From positions 1,612,001-1,676,000 of the forward strand of contig NZ_CP007174.1 of the NCBI RefSeq assembly GCF_000730285.1: a DNA stretch of 64,000 bases. Direction: 5' to 3'. This stretch comes from Candidatus Nitrososphaera evergladensis SR1. GTDB lineage: Archaea; Thermoproteota; Nitrososphaeria; Nitrososphaerales; Nitrososphaeraceae. Shown here one piece after another: positions 27,670 through 36,051 of this stretch. Below the pieces are notes generated by a model. That model saw only the letters and a program-made list of their open reading frames with translations. It had not been told where the DNA came from and searched no databases. The translations under genes and the position numbers were made by a program. Every line of letters starts with the position of its first letter. Positions within the stretch are counted from its first letter, which is position 1.

Positions 27670-29037
27670 TTGATTATCAAAAACCGCGCGGACCTTGAAA
27701 GGGCGCACGGCAAAGGCGCCAAGATAGTACTTGGCGCTGTCGAGGCCGCGATAAAAAGCGTCGAGCCGGGCATGCTTGTCAAGCGCGCAGTCAAGGCAGG
27801 CAAGGACTCGATCACATTTTCAGACATTTACAAAAAGTCCTTTACGATAAGGGATTTCAAGGACGTTTATGTTGTCGGCGCAGGCAAGGCGGCCGGACCA
27901 ATGGCCGCGGCCCTATCCAAGATGTTGAAAGGAAGGGTCACAGGTGGCGCCATAAACGTTCCAAAAAGAACGCGTCATGCAGCAGCAATCGACCGCATTT
28001 CAATCACGTACGCTTCGCATCCCGTACCCGACGAGAGCGGCGTAAGAGGAGCAAAAAGGATTACAGGCGTGCTAGAAAAAGCAAACGAGGATGACCTTGC
28101 AATAGTACTGATATCTGGCGGAGGGTCGGCACTTTTGCCGCTTCCTGCAGAAGGCATATCCCTCTTGGACAAACAACGCGTAACAAAGGATCTGCTTGCC
28201 TCTGGCGCGTCCATCTTCGAGATAAACACAGTGAGAAAGCACCTGTCAGCGGTCAAGGGAGGCCAGCTTGCAAGGCGCGCAAGGTGCAGAGTAGTTTCGC
28301 TTGTCCTGTCAGACGTGGTCGGCGACGACCTTGCAGTCATTGCGTCCGGCCCCACGTTCCCGGACCCGACCACGTATTCCGACGCGCTAGAGATCATCAA
28401 GAGGCATAAAATCAGAAACGCAAGAGTCGCAAGGCACCTTGAAAGGGGAGCAGCCGGCAAGATCGCAGACACACCCAAACCGGGCGACCCGCTATTTAGC
28501 CGCGTCAAAAACGTCCTTGTAGGAAACAACCAGGTCGCCTGCGAAAGCGCTGCGAGGTATCTTGCTTTGCGGCAAATACCTGCAGTCGAGAGCCTCGGGT
28601 CAGAATTTGACGGAGAAGCCCAGGACTTTGGCAGGTTTGTGGCAAGGGTCGCATCTGGCAGGTCCGGCCCGTTTGCACTAGTCGCAGGCGGAGAAACGAC
28701 CGTAAGGCTTGGAAACACGGCGGCAAATAATGGCAAGGGCGGAAGAAACCAAGAAGCGGCTCTTGCCTGCGCCCTTTCACTCAATGATCCAAAAGGCATA
28801 ACGGCGGCGTTTGTCGGGACCGACGGGATTGACGGCAACTCCGATGCCGCCGGCGCCATAGTTTCAGACAGGTCTGCAGCAGGGATTGCTGCAGTAGGCC
28901 CGGCAAACGTTCAGAACCACTTGCGCAGCCACGACAGCTATCATGCGCTCAAAAAGATGAAATCCCTGATCTTTACGGGCTATACGGGGACCAACGTGAA
29001 CGATATTGCGATAGCACTGAGGCTCAATACCTCATGA
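27670..29037 (+). CDS. Glycerate 2-kinase (MOFRL type)
   Basis: This enzyme phosphorylates glycerate to 2-phosphoglycerate. The 455-residue sequence has VVGAGKAAGPMAAAL near residue 70, LISGGGSALLPLPA, the MOFRL-domain SGRSGPFALVAGGETTVRLG and FVGTDGIDGNSDAAGA, ending FTGYTGTNVNDI. It lies 1 kb from mannosyl-3-phosphoglycerate synthase and could recycle glycerate released from mannosylglycerate (inference). It starts at TTG. Its 3' end overlaps the convergent BirA gene by 14 bases. Confidence 0.92.
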   Translation: MIIKNRADLERAHGKGAKIVLGAVEAAIKSVEPGMLVKRAVKAGKDSITFSDIYKKSFTIRDFKDVYVVGAGKAAGPMAAALSKMLKGRVTGGAINVPKRTRHAAAIDRISITYASHPVPDESGVRGAKRITGVLEKANEDDLAIVLISGGGSALLPLPAEGISLLDKQRVTKDLLASGASIFEINTVRKHLSAVKGGQLARRARCRVVSLVLSDVVGDDLAVIASGPTFPDPTTYSDALEIIKRHKIRNARVARHLERGAAGKIADTPKPGDPLFSRVKNVLVGNNQVACESAARYLALRQIPAVESLGSEFDGEAQDFGRFVARVASGRSGPFALVAGGETTVRLGNTAANNGKGGRNQEAALACALSLNDPKGITAAFVGTDGIDGNSDAAGAIVSDRSAAGIAAVGPANVQNHLRSHDSYHALKKMKSLIFTGYTGTNVNDIAIALRLNTS

Positions 29038-30073
29038 CGTGGACGTCGCCAGACACCACGTTTACAGTAGTTCCAGACTCTGTCTCTATCAAGAGCGAGC
29101 CGTCGTCGTTGATGTCAGCCGCAATGCCATCAACAAAAGAAGAAGCCTTGCCGTGCTGTGCCTGCGCGACTGACACTTTTTTGCCAAGCATGTCAGAGCG
29201 CCGGCGCCACTCTGCAACTATTTTTTCAGGCCCGCCGCTTTCCAGCAGCATGCCGTAAAACCGCTCCAGATGTTCAAAAAGCAGCCTTGCAAGCTCAAGG
29301 CGGTTGACATCGTGGCCAAGCTCTTCTTTTAATGAAGTTATGGCTGGCCTGCCCCTCCTGTCGCCAACAATTGTGTTTTTTATTCGCGACGTGTCGACGT
29401 TTGCGTTTATCCCGATTCCAATGACTGCATAGTTGACAGTCTCCGCCTCGGCGCTTATGTCAACAAGTATGCCGGCAGTCTTTTTGCCATTTATCATCAC
29501 GTCGTTTGGCCACTTTAGGGTCGCCAAAAGGCCTGTTTCTTGCCGTACTGCATCGCACACAGCAAGCGCTGCCACAAACGGAAGCATCGTGCTTGCGGCG
29601 GTAGGCACCGGCGGCTTTAGCACAACAGACACCCAGACTCCGCCTCGAGGAGAGAGCCACTTTCTTTTCATGCGCCCGCGGCCGCTGACCTGCTGCTCTG
29701 CAATCACTACCGCGCCGTGGACGTCCTCGTGCTTTTCTGCAAGCGCAATGGCGATGTTCTGCGTCGAATCGGCGCTGTCACGGTAGACAATTCTGCCCTT
29801 TCCCACAAACGACGTTTTTAGAATCTTGGCAAGCTCCCACGGCACCGGATGCGTCGTGCCGCCGGCAAGCCTGTAACCCTTGCCGTGCAGCGACTCGATT
29901 TTATAGCCGTACTGGCGCAGCCCGCGCACCTGCTTCCACACGGCGCTCCTTGATATGCCTGCTCTTTTTGCAAGCGACTGGCCGGATGCAAAATCCTGTG
30001 ATTTTTTTAACAGTTCCAGAAATTCCTGCAGCCGATGGTAACTGTTGTCACCACTTTGCGCGACGCGAACCAC
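29024..30073 (-). CDS. birA: Biotin-protein ligase with N-terminal HTH (BirA)
   Basis: This enzyme attaches biotin to the carboxylase carrier protein; the N-terminal winged helix (SLAKRAGISRSAVWKQVRGL) may also regulate transcription. The ligase motifs are GRGRMKRKWLSPRGGVW, LKWPNDVMINGKKTAGIL and VIGIGINAN. Biotinylation is needed for the acetyl/propionyl-CoA carboxylase of the thaumarchaeal 3-hydroxypropionate/4-hydroxybutyrate cycle. It is the last gene of the ychF-wHTH-birA run. Confidence 0.93.
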   Translation of the reverse strand: MVRVAQSGDNSYHRLQEFLELLKKSQDFASGQSLAKRAGISRSAVWKQVRGLRQYGYKIESLHGKGYRLAGGTTHPVPWELAKILKTSFVGKGRIVYRDSADSTQNIAIALAEKHEDVHGAVVIAEQQVSGRGRMKRKWLSPRGGVWVSVVLKPPVPTAASTMLPFVAALAVCDAVRQETGLLATLKWPNDVMINGKKTAGILVDISAEAETVNYAVIGIGINANVDTSRIKNTIVGDRRGRPAITSLKEELGHDVNRLELARLLFEHLERFYGMLLESGGPEKIVAEWRRRSDMLGKKVSVAQAQHGKASSFVDGIAADINDDGSLLIETESGTTVNVVSGDVHVMRY

Positions 30074-30079
30074 ATATTG

Positions 30080-30316
30080 TCACCGGTTCCACTTGTAGTA
30101 GACCGTCCCGCCCCTGCACGTCGCATAGACTTCTGACTTGGACTCTTTTAGCGAGCTTGCAACTTCAAGCTCGGCCAAGAGCCCGTCTATCTCATCATCG
30201 CTTTTCATCTTAGAAAGCAGGTTCAGGATTTCCTCTCTCGAGTACATCCTCTCTGGGTTTTTCTTTAGTATCTCTGTGATCTCTTGCAATAGCGCTTGTT
30301 TGGACTTGGTTGTCAT
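30080..30316 (-). CDS. Small winged-helix-like protein
   Basis: The 78-residue protein has helices ALLQEITEILKKNPERMYSR and EILNLLSKMKSD, and a terminal hairpin VYATCRGGTVYYKW, a pattern of small wHTH proteins. Its ATG overlaps the YchF stop as ATGA and birA follows after 6 bases, so it is translated with both. The function is unknown. Confidence 0.78.
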   Translation of the reverse strand: MTTKSKQALLQEITEILKKNPERMYSREEILNLLSKMKSDDEIDGLLAELEVASSLKESKSEVYATCRGGTVYYKWNR

Positions 30317-31524
30317 TTCTTTTTCTTTGCCGACACTATCGAAAGCACGTCCCTGTCCTTTAGGTGGTAGTTGGTTGGCAGGTGCAGTCCGTCGCGGGCG
30401 TCAAGCGCGTACAGCAGGCCCTTTGCAAGCTCGCTGTGTATCTCCCTTGCCAGGTCTTCTACCGTCGAGCCGGAGCGCATCAAGTAGACGTCAGGAAGCA
30501 CGTTTCCGTGCTTGTCCGACATTTTCTTGGCGTCTGCGACAGGGTAGACTGCGTTCATCTTTAGTAGCTTGAACACCGCGACGTTTATCGCAAACTGGAC
30601 GCCGGTTCGCATGTACTCGCCCAGGATGTCTTTGCGTATAAAGTTGAGGGCCCACTTTTGCTTGTCGTTAAGAGGCGTCTGCTCGTTTATCTCAAAGCGT
30701 TCGTCGCCGGGTATGTAGCGTATGAGCCCGCGGCTTTCTGCCCTTCTGAGCGTAAGCTCGGCGTCCGCGCTTGACGGGACGACTATCATGTCCTTGTACT
30801 CTTCGCGCAGGCGCCGGAAATTGTCAGTGGCAGTCGGCAGGTCGACCTTGTTTGCGACTATGAGCGTCGGCTTTGAAATGTCCCGGAGGCTCCAGCAAAA
30901 GTCCTTGCTCTGCTGCGGCCCAAAGTCGTCCAGCGGGACGCTTGCAAGGTTGTTCTGCGCAAGCGCCATCTGCACGTGGTCTTCCCTCACCCCGATGCCG
31001 CGGAATACCTCGGTGATTGCCGCAACCGGCTCGATGCCCGAGTCGACGTTTCGCGATATCTTGTCGCGGTTTGCTTCAAACAGCTTCAGATACCACATCA
31101 CAAGCTCCTCCTCGATGTCTCCCACGTCTGCCACAGGGTCGCCGGAGCCCGGCTCGGCTATCTTGCCCGACGCGTCGATGCTGCCGGACGCGTCGACGAT
31201 GTGCAACAGCGCGTCAGACTGCGCCGCTATGGACAGGAACTGGTTGCCAAGGCCCTTTCCTTCCCATGCGCCCTTGATGAGCCCCGGCAGGTCCACAAGC
31301 TCCACAGGGATGAACCGCCAGCCGTCTATGCAGCGAGAGTTTTTCGGGTTGTCCTGCACGCCAAACTCTTTGTGGACGCATACGGTGATTGCGTGCGCGT
31401 TTCCAATGTTTGCCTGCTTTGTGGTGAACGGGTAGTTTGATATCTCGGCTGACGCAAGTGTGGCGGAGTTGAAGAATGTCGTCTTGCCGGTGTTCGTCTT
31501 GCCGATCAGGCCGATTTTGATCAT
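30313..31524 (-). CDS. ychF: YchF/Obg-family GTPase
   Basis: This is a translation-associated P-loop NTPase of the OLA1/YchF group. The 403-residue protein has G1 GLIGKTNTGKTTFFN, G3 ELVDLPGLI, G4 VANKVDLP and a C-terminal TGS domain (SELAKGLLYALDARDG to the end). The archaeal form binds ribosomes. A TATATAAATA box at 31547-31556 on the minus strand lies 27 bases before the ATG, so this is the operon start. Confidence 0.93.
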   Translation of the reverse strand: MIKIGLIGKTNTGKTTFFNSATLASAEISNYPFTTKQANIGNAHAITVCVHKEFGVQDNPKNSRCIDGWRFIPVELVDLPGLIKGAWEGKGLGNQFLSIAAQSDALLHIVDASGSIDASGKIAEPGSGDPVADVGDIEEELVMWYLKLFEANRDKISRNVDSGIEPVAAITEVFRGIGVREDHVQMALAQNNLASVPLDDFGPQQSKDFCWSLRDISKPTLIVANKVDLPTATDNFRRLREEYKDMIVVPSSADAELTLRRAESRGLIRYIPGDERFEINEQTPLNDKQKWALNFIRKDILGEYMRTGVQFAINVAVFKLLKMNAVYPVADAKKMSDKHGNVLPDVYLMRSGSTVEDLAREIHSELAKGLLYALDARDGLHLPTNYHLKDRDVLSIVSAKKKK

Positions 31525-31546
31525 GCTCTAGCCTCCCCTCTGTTAT

Positions 31547-31556
31547 TATTTATATA
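31547..31556 (-). promoter_or_regulatory. TATA box of the ychF operon
   Basis: TATATAAATA on the minus strand is centred 27 bases before the ychF ATG, matching a leaderless archaeal promoter for ychF, the small winged-helix gene and birA. Confidence 0.6.
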
Positions 31557-31762
31557 CTTCTGGGGATCGCTTGCACGGCAAGAGATTCCGCCAAGGTTTT
31601 GCAAGCGGGTAGAATGCCGCATTTGGGGGCTGATAGGGTTGTAATAGCGGCCGATGCTTCTATACTTTTTGAGTACTATGTGCATGTCTGATTTTCTTGT
31701 TAAATGTAAGGATCTGGGATAGAAAAAAAAGAGATGAATGGACAAAAATAAAAAATGTGGAA

Positions 31763-31785
31763 GGGATGTGGCATATGCGCATCCC
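31763..31785 (-). terminator. Hairpin with T-rich tract after the exported-protein gene
   Basis: GGGATGTG and CGCATCCC form an 8-bp stem (one G-T pair) with a 7-base loop, 6 bases beyond the stop of the gene ending at 31791. On the minus strand it is followed by ATTTTTTATTTTTG (31744-31757), as in an intrinsic-like terminator. Confidence 0.55.
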
Positions 31786-31790
31786 GGTTT

Positions 31791-32450
31791 TTACCTTGTC
31801 ATGTTGCTTTGAGCGCTGCCAGTAGTGTTCTGCTGTATTTGTGGCAAGTGAGCGCCAAGTTCTTCCAGTTTTTCTGGACTTAATATCATGCCGTTAATCG
31901 GAGTCGGACCAAAGTGGTTGTCTATCTTGCCGGGGTTGACCCATATTGACATGATGTTGTTTTGGAAGTGAAGGTATCCAGGTACATTTTCTGTGGTGCC
32001 TTTTTCAGTAGTTACAGACATGGTGCCGTTGATGGCCGTGACATTGTTGCCCTGAAACAGCACTCCTGATTGTACGAAATTGTAGATGTGGTGAGTGTGG
32101 AACATTGTACCATTGGAAAGGAGCACCATGTCAACGGTGGCGTCGAAGCTTTTTACAGTTGGCTGCGTCTGGTTGTTTCCTCCAAATATCGGCTTATCCG
32201 TAACCAGTTTCCAGGAACCTGCCGAAAGCCACAGGGGTGCACCTGCGTTACTTATCTGCGTGCTTGCAATGATTCCTGATAGTGTAGAATTACCAGTTGT
32301 AGTTTGCTGTTGTGCGAAAGCAGCCGGCAGTAGCGATAATGTTGTTGTTGTCATGACAGCAGAAGCTGTTGTTGCAAGTACTGATGTAGTTACTGACAGC
32401 ACTGCAGCAAAAAGAAGACTCTTTGCAGCTAGTCCGCGTGTCAGATTCAT
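31791..32450 (-). CDS. Exported protein of unknown function
   Basis: The 219-residue protein has a signal peptide (residues 8-48, with Thr/Val/Ala-rich core ending near AFAQQQ) and a mature domain of beta-strand type containing MVLLSNGTMFHTHHIYNF and GTTENVPGYLHF. I start at the ATG at 32450 (MNLTRGLAAK), which has a TATA-like TATCTTTAGG about 30 bases upstream; 13 extra in-frame codons are less likely. Similar small secreted proteins are abundant in Nitrososphaera. Confidence 0.75.
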   Translation of the reverse strand: MNLTRGLAAKSLLFAAVLSVTTSVLATTASAVMTTTTLSLLPAAFAQQQTTTGNSTLSGIIASTQISNAGAPLWLSAGSWKLVTDKPIFGGNNQTQPTVKSFDATVDMVLLSNGTMFHTHHIYNFVQSGVLFQGNNVTAINGTMSVTTEKGTTENVPGYLHFQNNIMSIWVNPGKIDNHFGPTPINGMILSPEKLEELGAHLPQIQQNTTGSAQSNMTR

Positions 32451-32555
32451 TTTGCAAAGATATCTCTCGTCTCCTAAAGATATACGCATTTAGAACTAGC
32501 TTCTCATTTATCCGACGTCTTTTTCTTTTCTGTAGAGTTTTCAGGTACAGCAAAA

Positions 32556-32708
32556 TCAGTGCAGCATGTGGTGGCACATCATGCCAAGGTAGCCAACAAG
32601 GCTCACAAAGCTTCCCAGCATGAACAGGTGGACGCCAAACAAGAGGTTGTTCCTGCTTTTCTGGACGCGCTGTCTTGCAGTACTGTTAGTCGTAGGGACT
32701 TGCGCCAT
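32556..32708 (-). CDS. Small single-pass membrane protein (50 aa)
   Basis: MAQVPTTNSTARQRVQKSR precedes one hydrophobic helix (LLFGVHLFMLGSFVSLVGYL) and a short tail with Cys and two His. A TATA-like CTTTATCC on the minus strand is about 28 bases before the ATG at 32708, which decides this start over an upstream one at 32753. No family is recognised. Confidence 0.5.
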   Translation of the reverse strand: MAQVPTTNSTARQRVQKSRNNLLFGVHLFMLGSFVSLVGYLGMMCHHMLH

Positions 32709-32745
32709 GTTCACATTATTAACGCAGAACATGCGGATAAAGTTT

Positions 32746-33135
32746 CTAGCCATCTTGGTGATGATGAGGGTGCATGTCGCCGGCGCGCTCTAGCGCCATC
32801 CTTATCTCGTCCAGCCGCCAGCCTATCTCGCTTGTGTTGTCCTGCGACAGGTCCGAGTCCCATTTTTCAAGCAGTATTTTCGAGATCTCTGCCGCGTGGT
32901 ACAGCATACCCCAGTATGGGTGGTGCTCGGCCGTAGTGTAGGCAAGTTCCAGTATCTCGGCAAGGCCGGCAGACGCCTTTTTCAGCGCGTCAGATTTTTC
33001 CGTATAGACTTTGACGAGGCCGGCATCGCGGTCAATCCCGATCTTTGTCATTATTCCGTCCTTTTCGAGGTCGGAAAGCGCGGACTTGACCCGCTCTGCC
33101 ACCTGCGAAACGTTCCGGTCTGGCTCCTCTGACAT
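32746..33135 (-). CDS. Hypothetical helical protein
   Basis: The 129-residue protein has no membrane segment. The first half looks like a small winged or alpha-beta domain (VAERVKSALSDLEKDGIMTK, LVKVYTEKSD), the second is helical with EHHPYWGMLYHAAEISKILL, and the tail is His-rich (MHPHHHQDG), which may bind metal. A TATA-like AATAAATAAC lies about 35 bases before the ATG. Its function is unknown. Confidence 0.7.
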   Translation of the reverse strand: MSEEPDRNVSQVAERVKSALSDLEKDGIMTKIGIDRDAGLVKVYTEKSDALKKASAGLAEILELAYTTAEHHPYWGMLYHAAEISKILLEKWDSDLSQDNTSEIGWRLDEIRMALERAGDMHPHHHQDG

Positions 33136-33690
33136 TTTATGTGTAGACTAGCATGTAACATGTTGTTATTTATTATTCTTGCAAGCCATTCCTGCATAGG
33201 CAAGCTCTTTTGAGCGTGCATAAACGCATAATTTGAGCACGGCCGTGCATAATTGCGCGTTTGCATGGCTGGCCGGATGCCGGCGAGATCATCATCATGT
33301 TGTATGCGGCTCGTAGTATGTACACATACACGTGGTCAAGCCTTAAAAGAAATACTTGTCAACGAGAAGGATTGCGTCAAGTTCAAGCAAAAGTCATGGA
33401 TTGAAAAGCCTGGATGAAGAGAGAGAGAGAGAGAGATAAACGACATCCTGGGCATCAACGGGTTTGCTTGGCTGTTATACCAGTTTTGGTGTAGGAAGGA
33501 TATGTCCACCCTAGTATCACGCAGGGCTTGATGGTGTATGTGTGCGTGTGGCTAAAAATTACCAAAATTAATTAAAGCCCGGCGTACACACGCAGATTAC
33601 AAATAAATCAGCAATAACCGAGTTACTGGAACCATTTTACCAAGTCCTTAACTATTTCGCATCACATTATAGAGAGTAGTGGATTAGAGA
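33136..33690 (+). other. Intergenic stretch with a GA microsatellite and possible gene remnant
   Basis: There is no complete gene in these 555 bases. A (GA)9-10 run lies at about 33416-33436. Open frames on either side of it, with translations such as ALKEILVNEKDCVKFKQKSW before and INDILGINGFAWLLYQFWCR after, have a protein-like composition but are in different frames and end early. A TATA-like CATTATAG at about 33665-33672 probably serves the next gene. Confidence 0.4.
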
Positions 33691-33918
33691 GTGTCTGACA
33701 CAATACTGAACTGGGAATCGATAATTCACAAGAACGCAAGGACAAGCGACAGGGGCGACGCCGGGAACGTAATCGAGATAGAGGAAGACACGATAACCAT
33801 TGAAAGAGGGCCAACCGCCGAGTACGTAATCCCAAAGTCAAAGGTCGAAGGGTTTAACGGCGCAGAAGTCGCCTTGGATGTCACGCTCAAGGAGCTTGGC
33901 CAGTACAGAAGGAAGTAA
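33691..33918 (+). CDS. Single PRC-barrel-like domain protein
   Basis: The 75-residue beta-rich protein has GDAGNVIEIEEDTITIERG, then AEYVIPKSKVEGFNG, then LDVTLKELGQYRRK. The Y-x-IPK-x-K element and C-terminal helix match each half of the two-repeat protein encoded at 26964, so they are likely the same family. The start is GTG, 25 bases after a TATA-like box. The partner is unknown. Confidence 0.7.
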   Translation: MSDTILNWESIIHKNARTSDRGDAGNVIEIEEDTITIERGPTAEYVIPKSKVEGFNGAEVALDVTLKELGQYRRK

Positions 33919-33950
33919 AAAGAGAGAAAGAACCTTCAAACAGAAATACA

Positions 33951-33995
33951 ATATTCGGCGTATAATAATGCAGGGGCGGTCTGTACGCCGAATAT
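33951..33995 (+). terminator. 12-bp inverted repeat followed by a pyrimidine tract
   Basis: ATATTCGGCGTA (33951-33962) and TACGCCGAATAT (33984-33995) are perfectly complementary with a 21-base loop, followed by CCTTCTTTTTCC. It begins 32 bases after the stop of the PRC-barrel-like gene, so a terminator role is likely; an operator cannot be excluded. Confidence 0.5.
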
Positions 33996-34046
33996 GCCTT
34001 CTTTTTCCAATCTATAACGCACATATACACACGTTTTATCGATTTT

Positions 34047-34466
34047 TCAGTCGCCAAAAAGCCTCTGGTGCTCTTCTAGCATGCAGCGGTTGTACACCAC
34101 CTTGATGCCCTTTTCCTTGGCGAGTTTTTCTGCCTGCTCGTTGTAGATTCCAAGTTGCATCCACACCACCTTGATGCCGGCCTTTTTCACGGCATCCATC
34201 ACCACGGGCAGGACGTCGTCTGACGGCCTGAAAACATCGACGATGTCGATTTGATCTGGAACGCTTGAAACGTTCGGATACGATTTTCTGCCCATTATCT
34301 CTGGCGCCGTCGGGTTGACAGGTATCACGTTGTAGCCCTGCTCTATCAGGTATTTTGGGACATAGTTTGCCGGCTTGCCGTCGGCCTTGGACATGCCCAC
34401 TACCGCGATGTTTTTCAGCTTGTAGAATTCCCGGATTTCCGCGTCAGAGCACGAGTCGGTGTTCAC
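34047..34466 (-). CDS. CoA-binding domain protein
   Basis: This is a 139-residue Rossmann protein of the stand-alone CoA-binding family (YccU-like): KNIAVVGMSKADGKPANYVP, GYNVIPVNPTAPEIMGRKSY, DIVDVFRPSDDVLPVV and KVVWMQLGIYNEQA. The exact role of the family is unknown. The start is GTG. Confidence 0.9.
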   Translation of the reverse strand: MNTDSCSDAEIREFYKLKNIAVVGMSKADGKPANYVPKYLIEQGYNVIPVNPTAPEIMGRKSYPNVSSVPDQIDIVDVFRPSDDVLPVVMDAVKKAGIKVVWMQLGIYNEQAEKLAKEKGIKVVYNRCMLEEHQRLFGD

Positions 34467-34501
34467 AACGTGATTTTCGTCCAGATGTTATTTAAACGCA
34501 G

Positions 34502-34793
34502 TCAAGACATCTTGATCCTGATTCCCACAACGACAACTGCCGCCAGACTAGACGCAAGGACGACAGGCGCCAGAGGAAATTCTGGAATAGTCTGCTGCCT
34601 GTTTGTCGTCTTTAAAGCTGTACCTGACTGTGGCGTTTCCAGTTGCGCTGTGCAGCATGTTGTTGGGGCTGTTGGCCTGCTTTGCAGCATTGAATAATTC
34701 ATTGCCGGATGGATCTGACGAATTTGCGATTATGATATTGTAATTAACATCTTTGAGCGGCTTTATGCTGTCGGGCGCAAAGCAGGAAGGAGT
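34502..34793 (-). pseudogene. Remnant of a secreted protein with PEF-type C-terminal sorting signal
   Basis: One frame, open from 34793, translates to FAPDSIKPLKDVNYNIIIAN and continues through NSPNNMLHSATGNATVRYSF before stopping. Around 34580 coding character shifts by one frame into TIPEFPLAPVVLASSLAAVV with a basic end, a PEF-CTERM-like sorting and membrane tail. An upstream in-frame stop removes the N-terminus and signal peptide. The two pieces probably belonged to one surface protein that has decayed. Confidence 0.5.
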
Positions 34794-34992
34794 TCATAGA
34801 TAAGGAGTAAAAATAGTATCCCCTTGTTGAGCACAAAAACCTGACATGCTGTCGTAAACTGTAAAGCTTGGTAGATGGTATAATTTGCCAGCTCCGAGAA
34901 TGAGCATCGGCAAGATAAGCTAATCATTCGCTGTTGAAATGTCCTATGAAAAGCTAAAGTGAGTCTTACTTGTATATATTATCTCGGGAACA

Positions 34993-35967
34993 ATGCGCCA
35001 GCACGCTAGCAGACTATCTAAAAGACTGGTGTTCACAGCCACAAAGGCAGTGGCTTTGCTGGCAGTGTTGACGGCCGCCGTCTTGTCTCCCTTTGTGTAC
35101 CAGAGTGGGACTGATAGTGCAATGGCTATTGGCGCTGAAGATAATGATGGAATGGTACTAGATCAACAAGCAGCTAGTGGAAAAACACATTTCTTAAATC
35201 ATCCTAGTCCTGATGCGCCTGACGGATATTCTCTGTTGACCCTTAACACAATGGACACGAATGGCACTTCTATCAGAATTGGCAATGTAACTGTGGCGGA
35301 TATAAGTGAAAAGTCATCTGAAAATAGTGAGCCACAGAATAGGAATAGTGATACTGTTGATAACGAATCCTCCGTGTTATCCAACAATAATAGCAACAAC
35401 AACCACCCTCTCACTCCAAAGACATTCCTTCTAAAGGACAATCACCGTTACGACATCACCGTACCAGATCACTGGATTTACAATGGTACGTACTACATGT
35501 TTGACCATTGGCTTGGAATAGGCAAGAATGATGAAGTTATTGATGATGATGCTAAAGGTAATGGTTCGGGTTCCACTACCACGTTAAACACACTTGCGGG
35601 CAGTAATAATACTACTCTTACTGCTGTCTACCAAGCTGTTCCTATAACGGGAGAGCATTTCTCAGACAAGATCTATCATCAGTTCCTTACAAATAACACT
35701 GTGATTACACTAAGCGAGGGAGAATATTGTTGTGTCCCCAATGGCCCTGTACAAATTGAAAAGATATACCCCGACCATGTGGCGCTTAAAGTGTTTGGGT
35801 TTAACATAGTCAGGATCATTACTGAGAACGCGACATTGCATGTCGGTGAGAATATCACTGCTGGCTGTGGGGATTCGTGGGTTAACCTGAGGCTCTTAAA
35901 GATAAATGATAATGACAATACTGCGACATTCTACAAGATTTATACCGTGACTGGTTGTCCCGTTTGA
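34993..35967 (+). CDS. Secreted protein with InlB-like beta repeat
   Basis: The 324-residue protein has a signal peptide (residues 12-40, AVALLAVLTAAVLSPFV) and a low-complexity Asn/Ser stretch near residue 110. A region with YYMFDHWLGIG and ending TTLTAVYQAV resembles the divergent InlB B-repeat found in archaeal and bacterial surface proteins. Three or four Cys in the C-terminal part (EYCCVPNG, TAGCGDSW, VTGCPV) could form disulfides. Base composition is visibly more A/T-rich than in neighbouring housekeeping genes, which suggests accessory origin. Confidence 0.7.
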   Translation: MRQHASRLSKRLVFTATKAVALLAVLTAAVLSPFVYQSGTDSAMAIGAEDNDGMVLDQQAASGKTHFLNHPSPDAPDGYSLLTLNTMDTNGTSIRIGNVTVADISEKSSENSEPQNRNSDTVDNESSVLSNNNSNNNHPLTPKTFLLKDNHRYDITVPDHWIYNGTYYMFDHWLGIGKNDEVIDDDAKGNGSGSTTTLNTLAGSNNTTLTAVYQAVPITGEHFSDKIYHQFLTNNTVITLSEGEYCCVPNGPVQIEKIYPDHVALKVFGFNIVRIITENATLHVGENITAGCGDSWVNLRLLKINDNDNTATFYKIYTVTGCPV

Positions 35968-36051
35968 ACATAGATTAAACATTTGATGATAGTCAGAGTA
36001 TCTTCACGGGGAAAAGAAGAAAAGGGCGTTTTTCCCTTCCCCTCTTCCTCC

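Noticed and set aside
27975-28859. 294-codon minus-strand frame
   Set aside because: It is antisense to the glycerate kinase, which has all family motifs.
33416-33436. GA-run considered as a CRISPR or tandem array
   Set aside because: It is a simple dinucleotide microsatellite with no spacers or longer repeat unit.
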